Assembly (NCBI GenBank): GCA_964468375.1
Contig: CAYXUW010000063.1
Location: forward strand, 1 to 13,948
Direction of reading: 5' to 3'
Source: CAYXUW01 sp964468375
GTDB taxonomy: Bacteria; Planctomycetota; Phycisphaerae; Sedimentisphaerales; Anaerobacaceae
Length of the DNA: 13,948 nt
The notes below the pieces were generated by a model that saw only the letters and a program-made list of their open reading frames with translations, was not told the origin of the DNA and did not search any database. Shown piece by piece: positions 13,699 through 13,948 of this stretch (positions are counted from its first letter, which is position 1; each line of letters opens with the position of its first letter). The translations under genes and the position numbers were made by a program.

Positions 13699-13948
13699 AA
13701 TTTGAAGGGTTTGATCCTGGCTCAGAACGAACGCTGGCGGCGTGGCTAAGACATGCAAGTCGAACGAACCAGTAATTTATTATTGGTTAGTGGCGTAAGG
13801 GTTAGTAATGGATAGGTGAACGTACCCTTTGCTTCGGAATAGCGTCTCGAAAGGGGCGGTAATACCGAATAATATCATCCCTCGATGGGGGGATGCTCAA
13901 AGATTTATCGGCGAAGGAGCGGCCTATCTCCTATCAGCTTGTTGGTGA
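13699..13948 (+). rRNA. rrs: 16S ribosomal RNA, 5' part (truncated by window edge)
   Basis: The universal 16S start is clear: AATTTGAAGGGTTTGATCC then TGGCTCAG, followed by AACGAACGCTGGCGGCGTGG and ACATGCAAGTCGAACG. The mature 5' end is placed at about 13699 by alignment with E. coli AAATTGAAGAGTTTG. The 250 bases cover V1 and most of V2. GTTAGTAATGGATAGGTGAACGTACCC is of planctomycete type. The 27F primer site has one difference (AGGG for AGAG). It is transcribed away from the smc/M16 run. Confidence 0.97.

Overview
The window most likely comes from a planctomycete, probably class Phycisphaerae (Sedimentisphaerales/MSBL9-like). I infer this from the 5' part of a 16S rRNA gene at the right edge (V1-V2 sequence and a 27F primer site reading AGGGTTTGATCC), from tandem secreted beta-helix proteins with the GDLEPSG...TMKTLDEVEPR N-terminal module, and from a C-terminal dockerin-like module ending in ILADYWL. 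The lineage rests on memory of these families, not on a search.

Left part (1-2779, + strand): a compact run of secreted-protein genes. It starts with the 3' end of an unrecognised ORF carrying an in-frame TAG (2-217). Two tandem paralogous right-handed beta-helix proteins follow (241-1287, 1308-2141), then a small secreted protein with four WGENxGWIN repeats and a dockerin-like tail (2174-2779). Gaps are 20-32 bases, and the three complete genes have good Shine-Dalgarno sites, so they look like one transcription unit for envelope or extracellular proteins.

Middle and right part (2752-13297, - strand): a co-directional run. In transcription order it contains a truncated yjbQ copy (13297-13109), a GT-C glycosyltransferase (13101-11512), a complete yjbQ (11468-11049), a putative lipoprotein with a FlgI-like fold interrupted by HEAT repeats (10955-9348), SMC (9215-5628), a zinc-ribbon membrane protein (5619-5308), and two M16-family proteins (5234-4002 and 3993-2752). 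The M16 pair splits its active site: one keeps HxxEH but lacks the R/Y pair, the other keeps R/Y but lacks HxxEH. That predicts an obligate heterodimer. The last gene converges on the left cassette with a 28-base 3' overlap. Most genes of this run lack a recognisable Shine-Dalgarno.

Right edge (13340-13948): a 359-base intergenic region between the leftward run and the rightward 16S rRNA gene (from about 13699). It holds three A/T tracts at 10-base phasing, a strong sigma70-like promoter (TTGACC-18-TATTAT), a 12-base inverted repeat whose left arm lies between -35 and -10, a boxA-like site, a nested pair of leader stems with a U-tract that resembles an attenuator, and a small hairpin flanked by TCGACGA repeats just before the mature 16S end.

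Most genes here are ordinary housekeeping or lineage-typical genes. The best candidates for something undescribed are the FlgI/HEAT lipoprotein, the rRNA leader architecture, the yjbQ stub-glycosyltransferase-yjbQ arrangement and the WGENxGWIN repeat protein. I see no CRISPR array, transposase, tRNA or defence system.
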